Below, piece by piece: positions 1 through 5,354 of a stretch of DNA of 5,354 nucleotides. Within the stretch, counting starts at the first letter, position 1; each line of letters begins with the position of its first letter. Location of the stretch: positions 1 through 5,354 of the forward strand of contig JAQTRJ010000180.1 in assembly GCA_028711875.1 (NCBI GenBank). The letters run 5' to 3'. Origin of the DNA: a bacterium (lineage in GTDB: Bacteria; Electryoneota; RPQS01). The notes beneath the pieces were generated by a model. It was not told the origin of the DNA and searched no databases. It worked only from the letters and a program-made list of their open reading frames with translations. The position numbers and the translations under genes were made by a program.

Positions 1-966
1 GATTATTACGTGTCGCTGATTGACGCCGACGAAACCCGCTACACGTGGGAAAACGCGGTGGCGATGATTTCCGACGCGCTGAAGCCGCTGGGCGATGAGT
101 ATATCCGCGACATCACCCACGGACTCGCTCCCGAAAGCGGCTGGGTGGACGCCTTCGCCAGCGACGGCAAGCGCGGCGGAGCGTACTCGAGTTCGTGCTA
201 CGGCGTGCATCCCTACATGCTGTTTAATTTCGACTGGGACAAGGGTCTGACGATGGACGACGCGAGCACCATCGCGCATGAAGTCGGCCACTCGATGCAC
301 ACCTATTACTCGGAAAAGAACCAGCCGTTCGCGAACAAGGACTACGCGATGTTCAACGCGGAAGTCGCTTCGACCACCAACGAGACGCTGTTCGCGATGA
401 AAATGCTCGACGAAGCGCGCGCCGCGTATAAAAACGCGAAGGGCGCGGACAAGGAAGCGGCCAAGAAGCATCTCATCTATCTGCTCGATCAAAACATCTC
501 TTCGGCGCGCGGCACGTTCTTCCGGCAGACGAAATTCGCGGCCTGGGAACTCGAAGCGCATAAGCTGGCCGAAGAGGGCAAGCCGCTGACCAAGGACAGC
601 TTCAACCAGCTCTACGGTGAACTCCTGCGCGATTACTATGGCCCGGCCGCCGAATACGACGAGTTGTCGGACGTGGAGTGGTCGCGGATTCCGCATTTCT
701 ATCGCGGCTATTACGTGTACACCTATGCCACCAGCTACGCGGCGGCGGTGGCGCTGGCCGCCGACATTCGCGCCGAGCAGCAGGGCGACGCGAAGAAGCA
801 GGGCGCGACGGAGCGCTATCTGAACTATCTGAAGTCGGGCAGCTCCAGGCATCCGGTGGAACTCTTGAAAGACGCGGGCGTGGACATGACGACTCCCGCG
901 CCCGTGCAGTCGTTCATCAAGTATTTCACCAGTCTGGTGGACGAACTCGACAAGCTGACATTATAA
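1..966 (+). CDS. pepF: Oligoendopeptidase F family (M3B) zinc metallopeptidase, 5'-truncated by the window edge
   Basis: The frame is open from base 1 to a TAA at 964-966, giving 321 visible residues. The GTG at 10 is an internal valine, not a start, because the preceding codons already read as family sequence. The zinc site HEVGH is encoded at 277-291 (His93, Glu94, His97 of the visible part). The third ligand is probably Glu121 in AEVASTTNE, 24 residues after the second histidine, as in M3 peptidases. Upstream, GKRGGAYSSSCYGVHPYM matches the conserved stretch before the active site. The tail GYYVYTYATSYAAA, then YLNYLKSGSSRHPVELLKDA, is the usual C-terminal helical region. Family members are about 600 residues, so roughly the N-terminal 280 lie off the window. 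They are normally cytoplasmic enzymes that cut short peptides. No frameshift or missing catalytic residue is seen. The exact substrate is unknown, and the pepF symbol is given by family only. Confidence 0.93.
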   Translation, partial: DYYVSLIDADETRYTWENAVAMISDALKPLGDEYIRDITHGLAPESGWVDAFASDGKRGGAYSSSCYGVHPYMLFNFDWDKGLTMDDASTIAHEVGHSMHTYYSEKNQPFANKDYAMFNAEVASTTNETLFAMKMLDEARAAYKNAKGADKEAAKKHLIYLLDQNISSARGTFFRQTKFAAWELEAHKLAEEGKPLTKDSFNQLYGELLRDYYGPAAEYDELSDVEWSRIPHFYRGYYVYTYATSYAAAVALAADIRAEQQGDAKKQGATERYLNYLKSGSSRHPVELLKDAGVDMTTPAPVQSFIKYFTSLVDELDKLTL

Positions 967-985
967 CAAGCTGATCAGAGAATAT

Positions 986-1021
986 CGAGGGCGGACACAA
1001 TGTCCGCCCTCGTTCCGTTTT
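986..1021 (+). terminator. Intrinsic terminator-like hairpin after the peptidase gene
   Basis: CGAGGGCGGACA (986-997) and TGTCCGCCCTCG (1001-1012) form a perfect 12-bp stem with a CAA loop, 19 nt after the stop codon. It is followed by TTCCGTTTT, an interrupted T-tract. Stem strength and position fit transcription termination of the peptidase gene; the T-tract is weaker than ideal. Confidence 0.72.
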
Positions 1022-1069
1022 CGCCCGCCTCTGCGAAAAGATCTCGATCAGGCAAGGTTGCTTTATCAA

Positions 1070-1135
1070 TGATTAGGCAACGGGCTCCGTCCCGCTGCGA
1101 GCATGTCCGTCAGGGCCGAGCCTGACGGCTAATCA
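1070..1135. repeat. Three-way-junction core, copy 1
   Basis: Outer arms TGATTAG (1070-1076) and CTAATCA (1129-1135) are exact reverse complements. Inside, GCAACGGG (1077-1084) pairs with CCCGCTGC (1091-1098) apart from one A-C mismatch, around loop CTCCGT. CCGTCAGG (1107-1114) pairs perfectly with CCTGACGG (1121-1128) around loop GCCGAG. The three helices meet with an 8-nt linker GAGCATGT, a cloverleaf-like fold possible in RNA or extruded DNA. Confidence 0.75.
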
Positions 1136-1164
1136 GAAACGATCAGGCAAGGTTGTTTTCTCAA

Positions 1165-1193
1165 TGATTAGGCAACGGGCTCCGTCCCGCTGC
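1165..1193. repeat. Truncated core copy, left arm and first helix only
   Basis: This has the outer left arm TGATTAG (1165-1171) and the first hairpin (1172-1193) identical to copy 1. It then breaks off into AAGTTGGACA (1194-1203), directly before the next full core. It lacks the second hairpin and right arm, so it cannot form the three-way junction alone. Confidence 0.85.
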
Positions 1194-1203
1194 AAGTTGG
1201 ACA

Positions 1204-1269
1204 TGATTAGGCAACGGGCTCCGTCCCGCTGCGAGCATGTCCGTCAGGGCCGAGCCTGACGGCTAATCA
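1204..1269. repeat. Three-way-junction core, copy 2
   Basis: This is identical over the 66-nt core to 1070-1135, with arms TGATTAG (1204-1210) and CTAATCA (1263-1269) and both internal hairpins intact. Its left flank differs (AAGTTGGACA instead of the usual TTCTCAA-type flank), so the conserved unit boundary on this side is the arm itself. Confidence 0.78.
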
Positions 1270-1298
1270 GAAACGATCAGGCAAGGTTGTTTTCTCAA

Positions 1299-1364
1299 TG
1301 ATTAGGCAACGGGCTCCGTCCCGCTGCGAGCATGTCCGTCAGGGCCGAGCCTGACGGCTAATCA
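1299..1364. repeat. Three-way-junction core, copy 3
   Basis: This is the third complete core, identical to the other two, with arms at 1299-1305 and 1358-1364. It lies about 150 bp before the start codon of the first propeller gene and could fall in that gene's leader if transcription begins upstream of the array. Confidence 0.78.
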
Positions 1365-1369
1365 GAAAC

Positions 1370-1513
1370 AATTCGGTTGCGGCGGCAGGTCCTGAACGAA
1401 GTGAAAGATTGCGCCCGCCCCTGATCGCGGTGTCGGTCGTTTGCAACCGACCCGCAACCTCGTGCATTCTGTTTGTGGTTTTGGGTGGAAAACTTCACGA
1501 AGGGAGAACTCAC
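1370..1513 (+). promoter_or_regulatory. Leader of the first propeller gene with a dyad and Shine-Dalgarno site
   Basis: AAGGGAG at 1500-1506 is a good Shine-Dalgarno site 7 nt before the ATG at 1514 and decides that start. Upstream, GTCGGT (1432-1437) and ACCGAC (1446-1451) form a perfect 6-bp inverted repeat around CGTTTGCA. That region contains the 10-mer CGTTTGCAAC (1438-1447), which also occurs before the second propeller gene. No convincing -35/-10 pair was found; the rest is unremarkable GC-rich sequence. Confidence 0.5.
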
Positions 1514-3565
1514 ATGGCACAGTTTTTACGAATTTCTCTGGTGCTGCTCGCGGCGGGAATCGCGAGTCAAGCCGCGTGGGCGTGGCCGGACGATCCGCTC
1601 GTGAATCTGGCCATCTGCACTCACGCGGGCGAACAGACGGTTCCGAAAATCGCCGCCACGTCCGACGGCGGCTGCTACATCGGCTGGCAGGACAACATGT
1701 CCGGCAACTACGATATCTATCTCCAGCGGCTGAACGGCGACGGTGTGCCGCAGTGGGCGGAAAACGGACTGCTGATTTCCGATCATCCGCAGGAGTCGTG
1801 GATCACCGATTGGGATTTAACGGTGGACGGCGAAGATCACTGCCTGATCGCCATCAACGACATCCGCAGGGGCGGCGACTGGGACATCTACGGCTATCGT
1901 ATCAGTCCCGCGGGCGAGTTCGTGTGGGGCGCGGACGGGATCGTGATTTCCGACAACGCGAATTTCGAGGCCGAGCCGCGCGTCGTCGCGGCCTCCGGCG
2001 GCAGCGTCGTGTTCGCTTGGTCGGAGGAAAGCGGCACGGGCAACGTCGCGAACCTGCGCAAGGTCACGGCGGCGGGCGCGGACGCCTGGACACCCGCCAC
2101 AATCACACTCACCGGCACCTACGGCATCACCATCCCGCGCATCGCGCCCTGCGCGAGCGACGGGGTGATCCTGCAATATCTCGTGCCGCAGGGTTCGGGC
2201 ATGTACGCGCAGCGCTACATCTACGCGCAGAAATACGATTCGCTGGGACAGCCGCAGTGGACGGCGGGCGGTGTGCTGATCTCGAATGCGGGCGGGATCA
2301 GCGCGTGGATGAAGCCGGACCTGATCGCCGACGGCGCGGACGGCATGTTCTCGTTCTGGTATGACACCCACGATCAGCTTCGCCATCACGTCTATGTTCA
2401 GCACGTGGACGCCGCCGGAACTCCGCTGTGGACGCCGAACGGCGTGCAGACCTCGCTTTCGTCCGAGGAATTGCAAATGAGCCATGCGCTCGCGCCGCTC
2501 GCGGACGTGGGCGGTGTGATCGTGTTTTATCAGGTGACCAATCTCGGGCAGACCGAGAACGGACTCGGCGGGCAGAGGATCAGCGCGGCGGGCGAGCGGC
2601 TGTGGGGCGCGAACGGGATCAACTTCCGGCCGCTCGGCAGTCCGCAGACGGTGGGCGCGTCGGTGCTGCCGCAGGAGGACGGCGCGATTCTCGTTTTCAA
2701 TGAATCCACTGAAGGTTCGAGCAATAAACTCATCCGCGCGCTCCGCGTGGACTTGACCGGCGATGCGATGTGGGAGGGAACATTCCGCGAGCTGTCCACC
2801 GTGCAGAGCGACAAGCTCGGTTTGGTAGCCGCCGTCAATTCTTCCGATCAGGTGCTGGCCGTGTGGCGGGACGATCGCAGTAACGCAGGCGACATCTATC
2901 TTCAGAACGTGAATCCCGACGGCACCCTCGGCGATCTCATTCCGTCCAATCCGCCTTCGATCATGATTACATCGCCGGAAGACAGTGTGACATGGTATTC
3001 GAATGATACGACTCGGATTATCTTACGATACGACATCGAAAACTTCGTTGTCATGTCGCAGGGAGGCGATGGACTGGTTCATGTGAACGTGAGGACTCAA
3101 TTCGGAACGGAAGAGGATCACTATGTGGCGGAACCGGATTCAGTGGATATTTCCGATGGCTTCGGGTTGCTCTACGATTGGAATACCGTAACGGTTGAAC
3201 TTGTGGACTATGATCATCTGCCTCTTGATCCACCGGTTCTCGATTCTGTTCATATCCAGCTCATCGAGGTTGCCGCAGACGACCTTCCCGACCTGCTCCC
3301 GAAAAGCGTCTCGCTGCTTCCCGCCTACCCGAATCCCTTCAATCCGACGACAACCGTTCGCTTTGCATTGCCTGCCGTGCAAACCGTACGATTGACGGTG
3401 TACAACGCGCTGGGACAGGAAGTTGCCTTGCTCGCCGAGGGAGTGTTTTCGACCGGAGTCCATGAAACTGTTTTCGACGCTTCAGGCTTCGCCAGCGGCA
3501 TGTATGTCTGCCGCCTGTCCGCCGGAGAATTCTCTCAAGAAAGAACTCTTTTACTTACAAGATAA
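1514..3565 (+). CDS. Secreted beta-propeller-like protein with type IX C-terminal sorting domain
   Basis: 683 residues. ATG at 1514 follows AAGGGAG and opens a signal peptide (residues 1-23, ending AAWA before WPDDP). A TTG at 1409 would add 35 residues ahead of the signal peptide and is unlikely. Residues about 41-473 hold eight degenerate repeats of about 50 residues. The pattern is a hydrophobic strand, W-x-D, DIYLQR, then G-x-x-x-W and NG-x-x-IS; the first and eighth are closest to consensus, as in a closed propeller. Residues about 479-596 begin PPSIMITSPEDS and look like a beta-sandwich linker. Residues about 598-683 are a Por/T9SS type A sorting domain: YPNPFNP (605-611), VYNALGQEV (629-637), FDASGFASGMY (654-664). 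In this family the tail directs export through the outer membrane and is often removed. The binding target is not recognisable. A paralogue follows downstream. Base composition drops sharply near 2940, at the linker. Confidence 0.9.
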   Translation: MAQFLRISLVLLAAGIASQAAWAWPDDPLVNLAICTHAGEQTVPKIAATSDGGCYIGWQDNMSGNYDIYLQRLNGDGVPQWAENGLLISDHPQESWITDWDLTVDGEDHCLIAINDIRRGGDWDIYGYRISPAGEFVWGADGIVISDNANFEAEPRVVAASGGSVVFAWSEESGTGNVANLRKVTAAGADAWTPATITLTGTYGITIPRIAPCASDGVILQYLVPQGSGMYAQRYIYAQKYDSLGQPQWTAGGVLISNAGGISAWMKPDLIADGADGMFSFWYDTHDQLRHHVYVQHVDAAGTPLWTPNGVQTSLSSEELQMSHALAPLADVGGVIVFYQVTNLGQTENGLGGQRISAAGERLWGANGINFRPLGSPQTVGASVLPQEDGAILVFNESTEGSSNKLIRALRVDLTGDAMWEGTFRELSTVQSDKLGLVAAVNSSDQVLAVWRDDRSNAGDIYLQNVNPDGTLGDLIPSNPPSIMITSPEDSVTWYSNDTTRIILRYDIENFVVMSQGGDGLVHVNVRTQFGTEEDHYVAEPDSVDISDGFGLLYDWNTVTVELVDYDHLPLDPPVLDSVHIQLIEVAADDLPDLLPKSVSLLPAYPNPFNPTTTVRFALPAVQTVRLTVYNALGQEVALLAEGVFSTGVHETVFDASGFASGMYVCRLSAGEFSQERTLLLTR

Positions 3566-3569
3566 CCTA

Positions 3570-3599
3570 TCAAGAAGGGGCGCTATTGCCGGTTCTTGA
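3570..3599 (+). other. Stem-loop just after the first propeller gene
   Basis: TCAAGAA (3570-3576) and TTCTTGA (3593-3599) are exact reverse complements, with a further GGC/GCC pair inside, beginning 5 nt after the TAA. No T-tract follows, so it is not a standard intrinsic terminator. It may protect the 3' end of the mRNA or simply be a dyad. Confidence 0.45.
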
Positions 3600-3684
3600 A
3601 CGGTCGTCTCGTAGTTGCGCGGCCGCCGCTTGCGTCGGCCCGGTGGTGGACCCGAATAGCTGTGTCACTACTCTCGCGCACTAG

Positions 3685-3706
3685 CCCACACGCTCCGGCG
3701 TGTGGG
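3685..3706. other. Perfect 9-bp hairpin with UNCG-type loop
   Basis: CCCACACGC (3685-3693) and GCGTGTGGG (3698-3706) pair perfectly around TCCG. In RNA this reads C(UCCG)G, a member of the exceptionally stable UNCG tetraloop family. No T-tract follows (AATTGTTGCC). It is the most regular hairpin in the gap. Confidence 0.65.
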
Positions 3707-3835
3707 AATTGTTGCCACCGCCGCCGCATCCTTAGCGCGAAAACCTCTTCAGAAGCAGCACTATCGTCGGTCTCCGACCGTCGGACGCTTCCGGTCGCGC
3801 TTCTTTAAAACAGAGCGAACGTAAATGCCCGCCGA

Positions 3836-3894
3836 GCCGGGTTAAGCGCGGAAGGTGCTTTCGCAATCGCGAGATTTGCCGCGCGCAACCCGGC
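3836..3894. other. Long imperfect hairpin
   Basis: GCCGGGTT (3836-3843) pairs perfectly with AACCCGGC (3887-3894). After a symmetric AA/GC internal loop, GCGCGG (3846-3851) pairs with CCGCGC (3879-3884). A smaller TCGC/GCGA stem (3861-3864, 3869-3872) closes the tip. Fourteen paired positions in register on both sides of an internal loop resemble a structured RNA arm. Confidence 0.55.
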
Positions 3895-3955
3895 CCGAAT
3901 CGTGGAGCCTGCTCGAAGATTCTCTGCAACAAAACGCTTCCTCTTTCACTCTAAC

Positions 3956-3993
3956 AAAAAATGGCCGCAGTCCGCTGCGGCCGTTTTCTTTTT
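3956..3993. terminator. Strong, probably bidirectional intrinsic terminator
   Basis: GGCCGCAG (3963-3970) and CTGCGGCC (3975-3982) form a perfect 8-bp stem around TCCG, followed on the + strand by TTTTCTTTTT (3984-3993). Six A's (3956-3961) lie just upstream, so read from the other strand the same stem is followed by TTTTTT. It insulates the second propeller gene from upstream transcription. It sits about 400 nt after the preceding stop codon, so whatever ends here has a long non-coding stretch. Confidence 0.88.
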
Positions 3994-3994
3994 C

Positions 3995-4104
3995 CGTTTG
4001 CAACAAATCGAAAACGCGCGCGCTCGTGTAAATGGGAGGCGGGACATCTCGGAGCAATCAACACGCGGGCTGCGCAGGGCGGCTCGCGGGAAGGAGGAGA
4101 GGAT
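3995..4104 (+). promoter_or_regulatory. Leader of the second propeller gene with strong Shine-Dalgarno site
   Basis: AAGGAGG (4091-4097) is a near-perfect Shine-Dalgarno site 7 nt before the ATG at 4105 and fixes the start. CGTTTGCAAC (3995-4004), right after the terminator, repeats the 10-mer found at 1438-1447 before the paralogue. Because a terminator precedes it, the promoter probably lies within this 110-bp stretch. No clear -10/-35 pair with normal spacing was found. Confidence 0.5.
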
Positions 4105-5354
4105 ATGGCAAGGTTTTCTGGTCACGCCGCGCTGCTGCTGGCTCTCGCGTGGCTCACGCCGCTGGCTCTCGCCAACTGGCCCAACGATCCAGCGCAGAAT
4201 CTTCTGATCTGCGACGCCTTCGGTCAGCAGATCGCACCGAAAATCGCCGTGACGTCCTCCGGCGGCTGCTATGTCGGCTGGTACGACAACGACTCGGGAA
4301 ACTTCGATCTCTATTTGCAGCGGCTGAACGAACGCGGCGAGTGCCAGTGGCAGGACAACGGCCTCTGCGTCAGCATCTATCCGCAAGGCGCCGCGGTCAC
4401 CGACTGGAGCATGGTCGCCGACGCCACCAATTCCTGCGTGCTCGCGTTGAACGACATCCGCGCCGGCGGCGGCGATCTCGATATCTACGGCTATCGCATG
4501 AGCGAGAGTGGGAGCGAGCTGTGGGGCGGCGGCGGACGCGAGCTCTCCGACAACGCCAATCACGAGCCTGATCCCTGCGTCGTCGAGACCAGCGACGGCA
4601 ACTTCCTGTTCGTCTGGGAAGAGCAAACCGCGAGCGGCCCGGTCGTCAATTTGCGCAAGCTCAATGCCTCCGGCCAGAACTGCTGGCTGCCGCACACCGT
4701 CACGCTGTCCTCCCCCTACGGCTATTCCGCGCCGCGCGTCGTCGCCTGCGAAAATGACGGCGCGATCGTGCAATATCTGAAGCACCAGAGCGCGGACGCC
4801 GAATGTGAAAAGCACATCTACGCGCAGAAATTTAACGCAAGTGGCACGGCGCAGTGGCCGAACGGCGGCGTGGAAATCTCCACCGCCGGAGCGCTCGATC
4901 CCGACAATCCGCCGCGGATCATCGGCGACGGCAACGGCGGGGCGTATTCCGTTTGGCACGACCGCCGCACCGGCGCGAATCACGTCTTCGCGCAGCAGAT
5001 TTCCGCCGACGGAACCGTGCCGTGGACGGAAAACGGCGTGCGCCTGTCGCTCACCGAAACCGCTCTGCAATCGCATCCGTCGTTGATCGCGTTTCCCTCG
5101 GGCGACGTGATGGTTTTCTACGAGACCAGCGACGTGGACGACGTTTCGCACGGCGTGGGCGCGCAGCGGCTGAATTCCGGCGGCGAGCGCCAATGGACCT
5201 ATCACGGCCGAAATTTCCTGCCCGTGGGCGGCATGGGATGCTCCTGTGTCTGCGCCTTTCCTTTGGAAGGCGGAGCGATGGTCGTGTTCAAGGAAGGCGC
5301 GCCCGGCAGCAGCGTCGGCTCGGTGATTAAAGCGTTCCGGATTGACGCGACGGG
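4105..5354 (+). CDS. Secreted beta-propeller-like protein, paralogue of the preceding gene, 3' end off the window
   Basis: ATG at 4105 follows AAGGAGG and the frame stays open to the right edge: 416 complete codons plus two bases, no stop. Residues 1-23 are a signal peptide (hydrophobic core LLLALAWL, ending PLALA) before NWPNDP. The mature part follows the previous gene almost residue for residue. GGCYVGWYDN, SGNFDLYLQRLN, DIYGYR, SDNAN, NLRKLNASG and HIYAQKF all have counterparts, and the visible end KAFRIDATG (from residue 409) matches RALRVDLTG (from 408) there. In the first repeat about 60% of residues are identical by eye. Six repeats and most of a seventh are visible. By analogy about 270 residues remain, expected to include a linker and type IX sorting domain (inference). 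Twelve cysteines occur in the visible part (36, 55, 80, 88, 111, 158, 193, 215, 234, 379, 381, 383), far more than in the paralogue. Its ligand is unknown. Confidence 0.9.
   Translation, partial: MARFSGHAALLLALAWLTPLALANWPNDPAQNLLICDAFGQQIAPKIAVTSSGGCYVGWYDNDSGNFDLYLQRLNERGECQWQDNGLCVSIYPQGAAVTDWSMVADATNSCVLALNDIRAGGGDLDIYGYRMSESGSELWGGGGRELSDNANHEPDPCVVETSDGNFLFVWEEQTASGPVVNLRKLNASGQNCWLPHTVTLSSPYGYSAPRVVACENDGAIVQYLKHQSADAECEKHIYAQKFNASGTAQWPNGGVEISTAGALDPDNPPRIIGDGNGGAYSVWHDRRTGANHVFAQQISADGTVPWTENGVRLSLTETALQSHPSLIAFPSGDVMVFYETSDVDDVSHGVGAQRLNSGGERQWTYHGRNFLPVGGMGCSCVCAFPLEGGAMVVFKEGAPGSSVGSVIKAFRIDAT

Larger units (their letters stand above)
1046..1369. repeat. Tandem array of a 95-bp repeat (two full 95-bp units flanking a 134-bp variant)
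   Basis: Unit 1 is 1046-1140 and the last unit is 1275-1369; both are 95 bp, start GATCAGGCAAGG and end AATCAGAAAC. By eye they differ at only two positions, both in the spacer before the core (GCTTTATCAA against GTTTTCTCAA). Between them, 1141-1274 is the same unit with 39 extra bases. Start-to-start distances of the shared 29-bp segment are 95, 39 and 95. The near identity points to recent duplication or homogenisation. No protein frame is conserved across the units. The array fills most of the gap between the peptidase and the first propeller gene. Confidence 0.9.
3566..4104. other. 539-bp gap between the paralogues, hairpin-rich, no credible protein gene
   Basis: Short open frames exist on both strands but none has a ribosome site, recognisable domain or signal peptide. 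The sequence is rich in inverted repeats, in order: 3570-3599; GGCCG/CGGCC at 3621-3625 and 3636-3640; CGGTGG (3641-3646) with CCACCG (3715-3720) enclosing the hairpin 3685-3706; AGAAGC/GCTTCT at 3751-3756 and 3799-3804 enclosing GTCGG/CCGAC at 3766-3770 and 3774-3778; 3836-3894; then the terminator at 3963-3993. This could be a structured RNA of about 400 nt, a long 3' untranslated region, or a decayed element. No known RNA family was recognised. Confidence 0.45.

Noticed and set aside
10..12. GTG as the peptidase start codon
   Set aside because: The reading frame is open upstream to base 1 with family-like residues, and a 318-residue protein would lack the N-terminal half of the family.
1070..1135. 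tRNA or tRNA-like gene
   Set aside because: The fold has only two internal arms and no T-loop GTTCRA, D-loop or anticodon-arm signatures.
1046..1369. CRISPR array
   Set aside because: The spacer-like segments between repeats are themselves nearly identical, the period is 95 bp, and no cas genes are present.
1409..1513. Upstream TTG start extending the first propeller gene by 35 residues
   Set aside because: It has no ribosome site and would place a non-signal stretch ahead of a good signal peptide. The ATG at 1514 has AAGGGAG at correct spacing, and the paralogue starts at the equivalent place.
3580..3800. Apparent resemblance between 3581-3607 and 3759-3786 (CTAT-x-G-x-CGGT patterns)
   Set aside because: Similarity is short and needs gaps and mismatches; not distinguishable from chance by eye.
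3596..3932. Short open frames of 66-70 codons on both strands (3596-3808 plus, 3732-3932 minus)
   Set aside because: They overlap each other, start at weak codons without ribosome sites, have Arg/Ser/Pro-rich content and coincide with inverted repeats; no coding evidence.
3946..5205. A 419-codon open frame on the minus strand opposite the second propeller gene
   Set aside because: It is antisense to a frame with signal peptide, Shine-Dalgarno site and clear paralogy. Its translation is low-complexity A/R/V/G-rich with no recognisable domain, as expected from high-GC antisense sequence.
4032..5330. Overlapping plus-strand open frames at 4032-4571, 4508-4780, 4805-5086 and 4854-5330
   Set aside because: These are out-of-frame shadows of the propeller gene starting at 4105; Arg-rich translations without motifs.

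Overview
The window looks like chromosomal DNA from a GC-rich bacterium of the FCB superphylum outside classical Bacteroidota (a Zixibacteria-, Latescibacteria-, KSB1- or Eisenbacteria-like lineage; this placement is inference). The main clue is a C-terminal sorting domain of the type IX secretion (Por) kind at the end of the central gene, with the YPNPFNP signature common in those phyla. Everything supportable as a gene lies on the + strand.

Layout. (1) 1-966: the C-terminal half of an oligoendopeptidase F-type M3 zinc metallopeptidase, cut by the left edge, followed by a 12-bp terminator-like hairpin. (2) 967-1513: a 547-bp gap holding a recent array of a 95-bp repeat. Each full copy contains a 66-nt core that can fold into a three-way junction; one copy has a 39-bp internal partial duplication. 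(3) 1514-3565: a complete secreted protein of 683 residues with a signal peptide, about eight propeller-like repeats, a linker domain and the sorting domain. (4) 3566-4104: a 539-bp gap without a credible protein gene but with many inverted repeats, ending in a strong terminator whose flanking A- and T-runs suit it for both directions. (5) 4105-5354: the start of a second secreted propeller protein, a collinear paralogue of the first, open to the right edge.

The two propeller genes appear to be a tandem duplication now carried as separate transcription units. Each has its own strong Shine-Dalgarno site, and both leaders share a 10-mer, CGTTTGCAAC. Both products are probably exported and, at least for the first, sent to the type IX pathway for surface display or release; substrate and role cannot be read from the sequence. 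The peptidase is not evidently linked to them. The parts most worth a second look are the three-way-junction repeat array, the structured gap between the paralogues, and the divergence in cysteine content and base composition within the paralogue pair.
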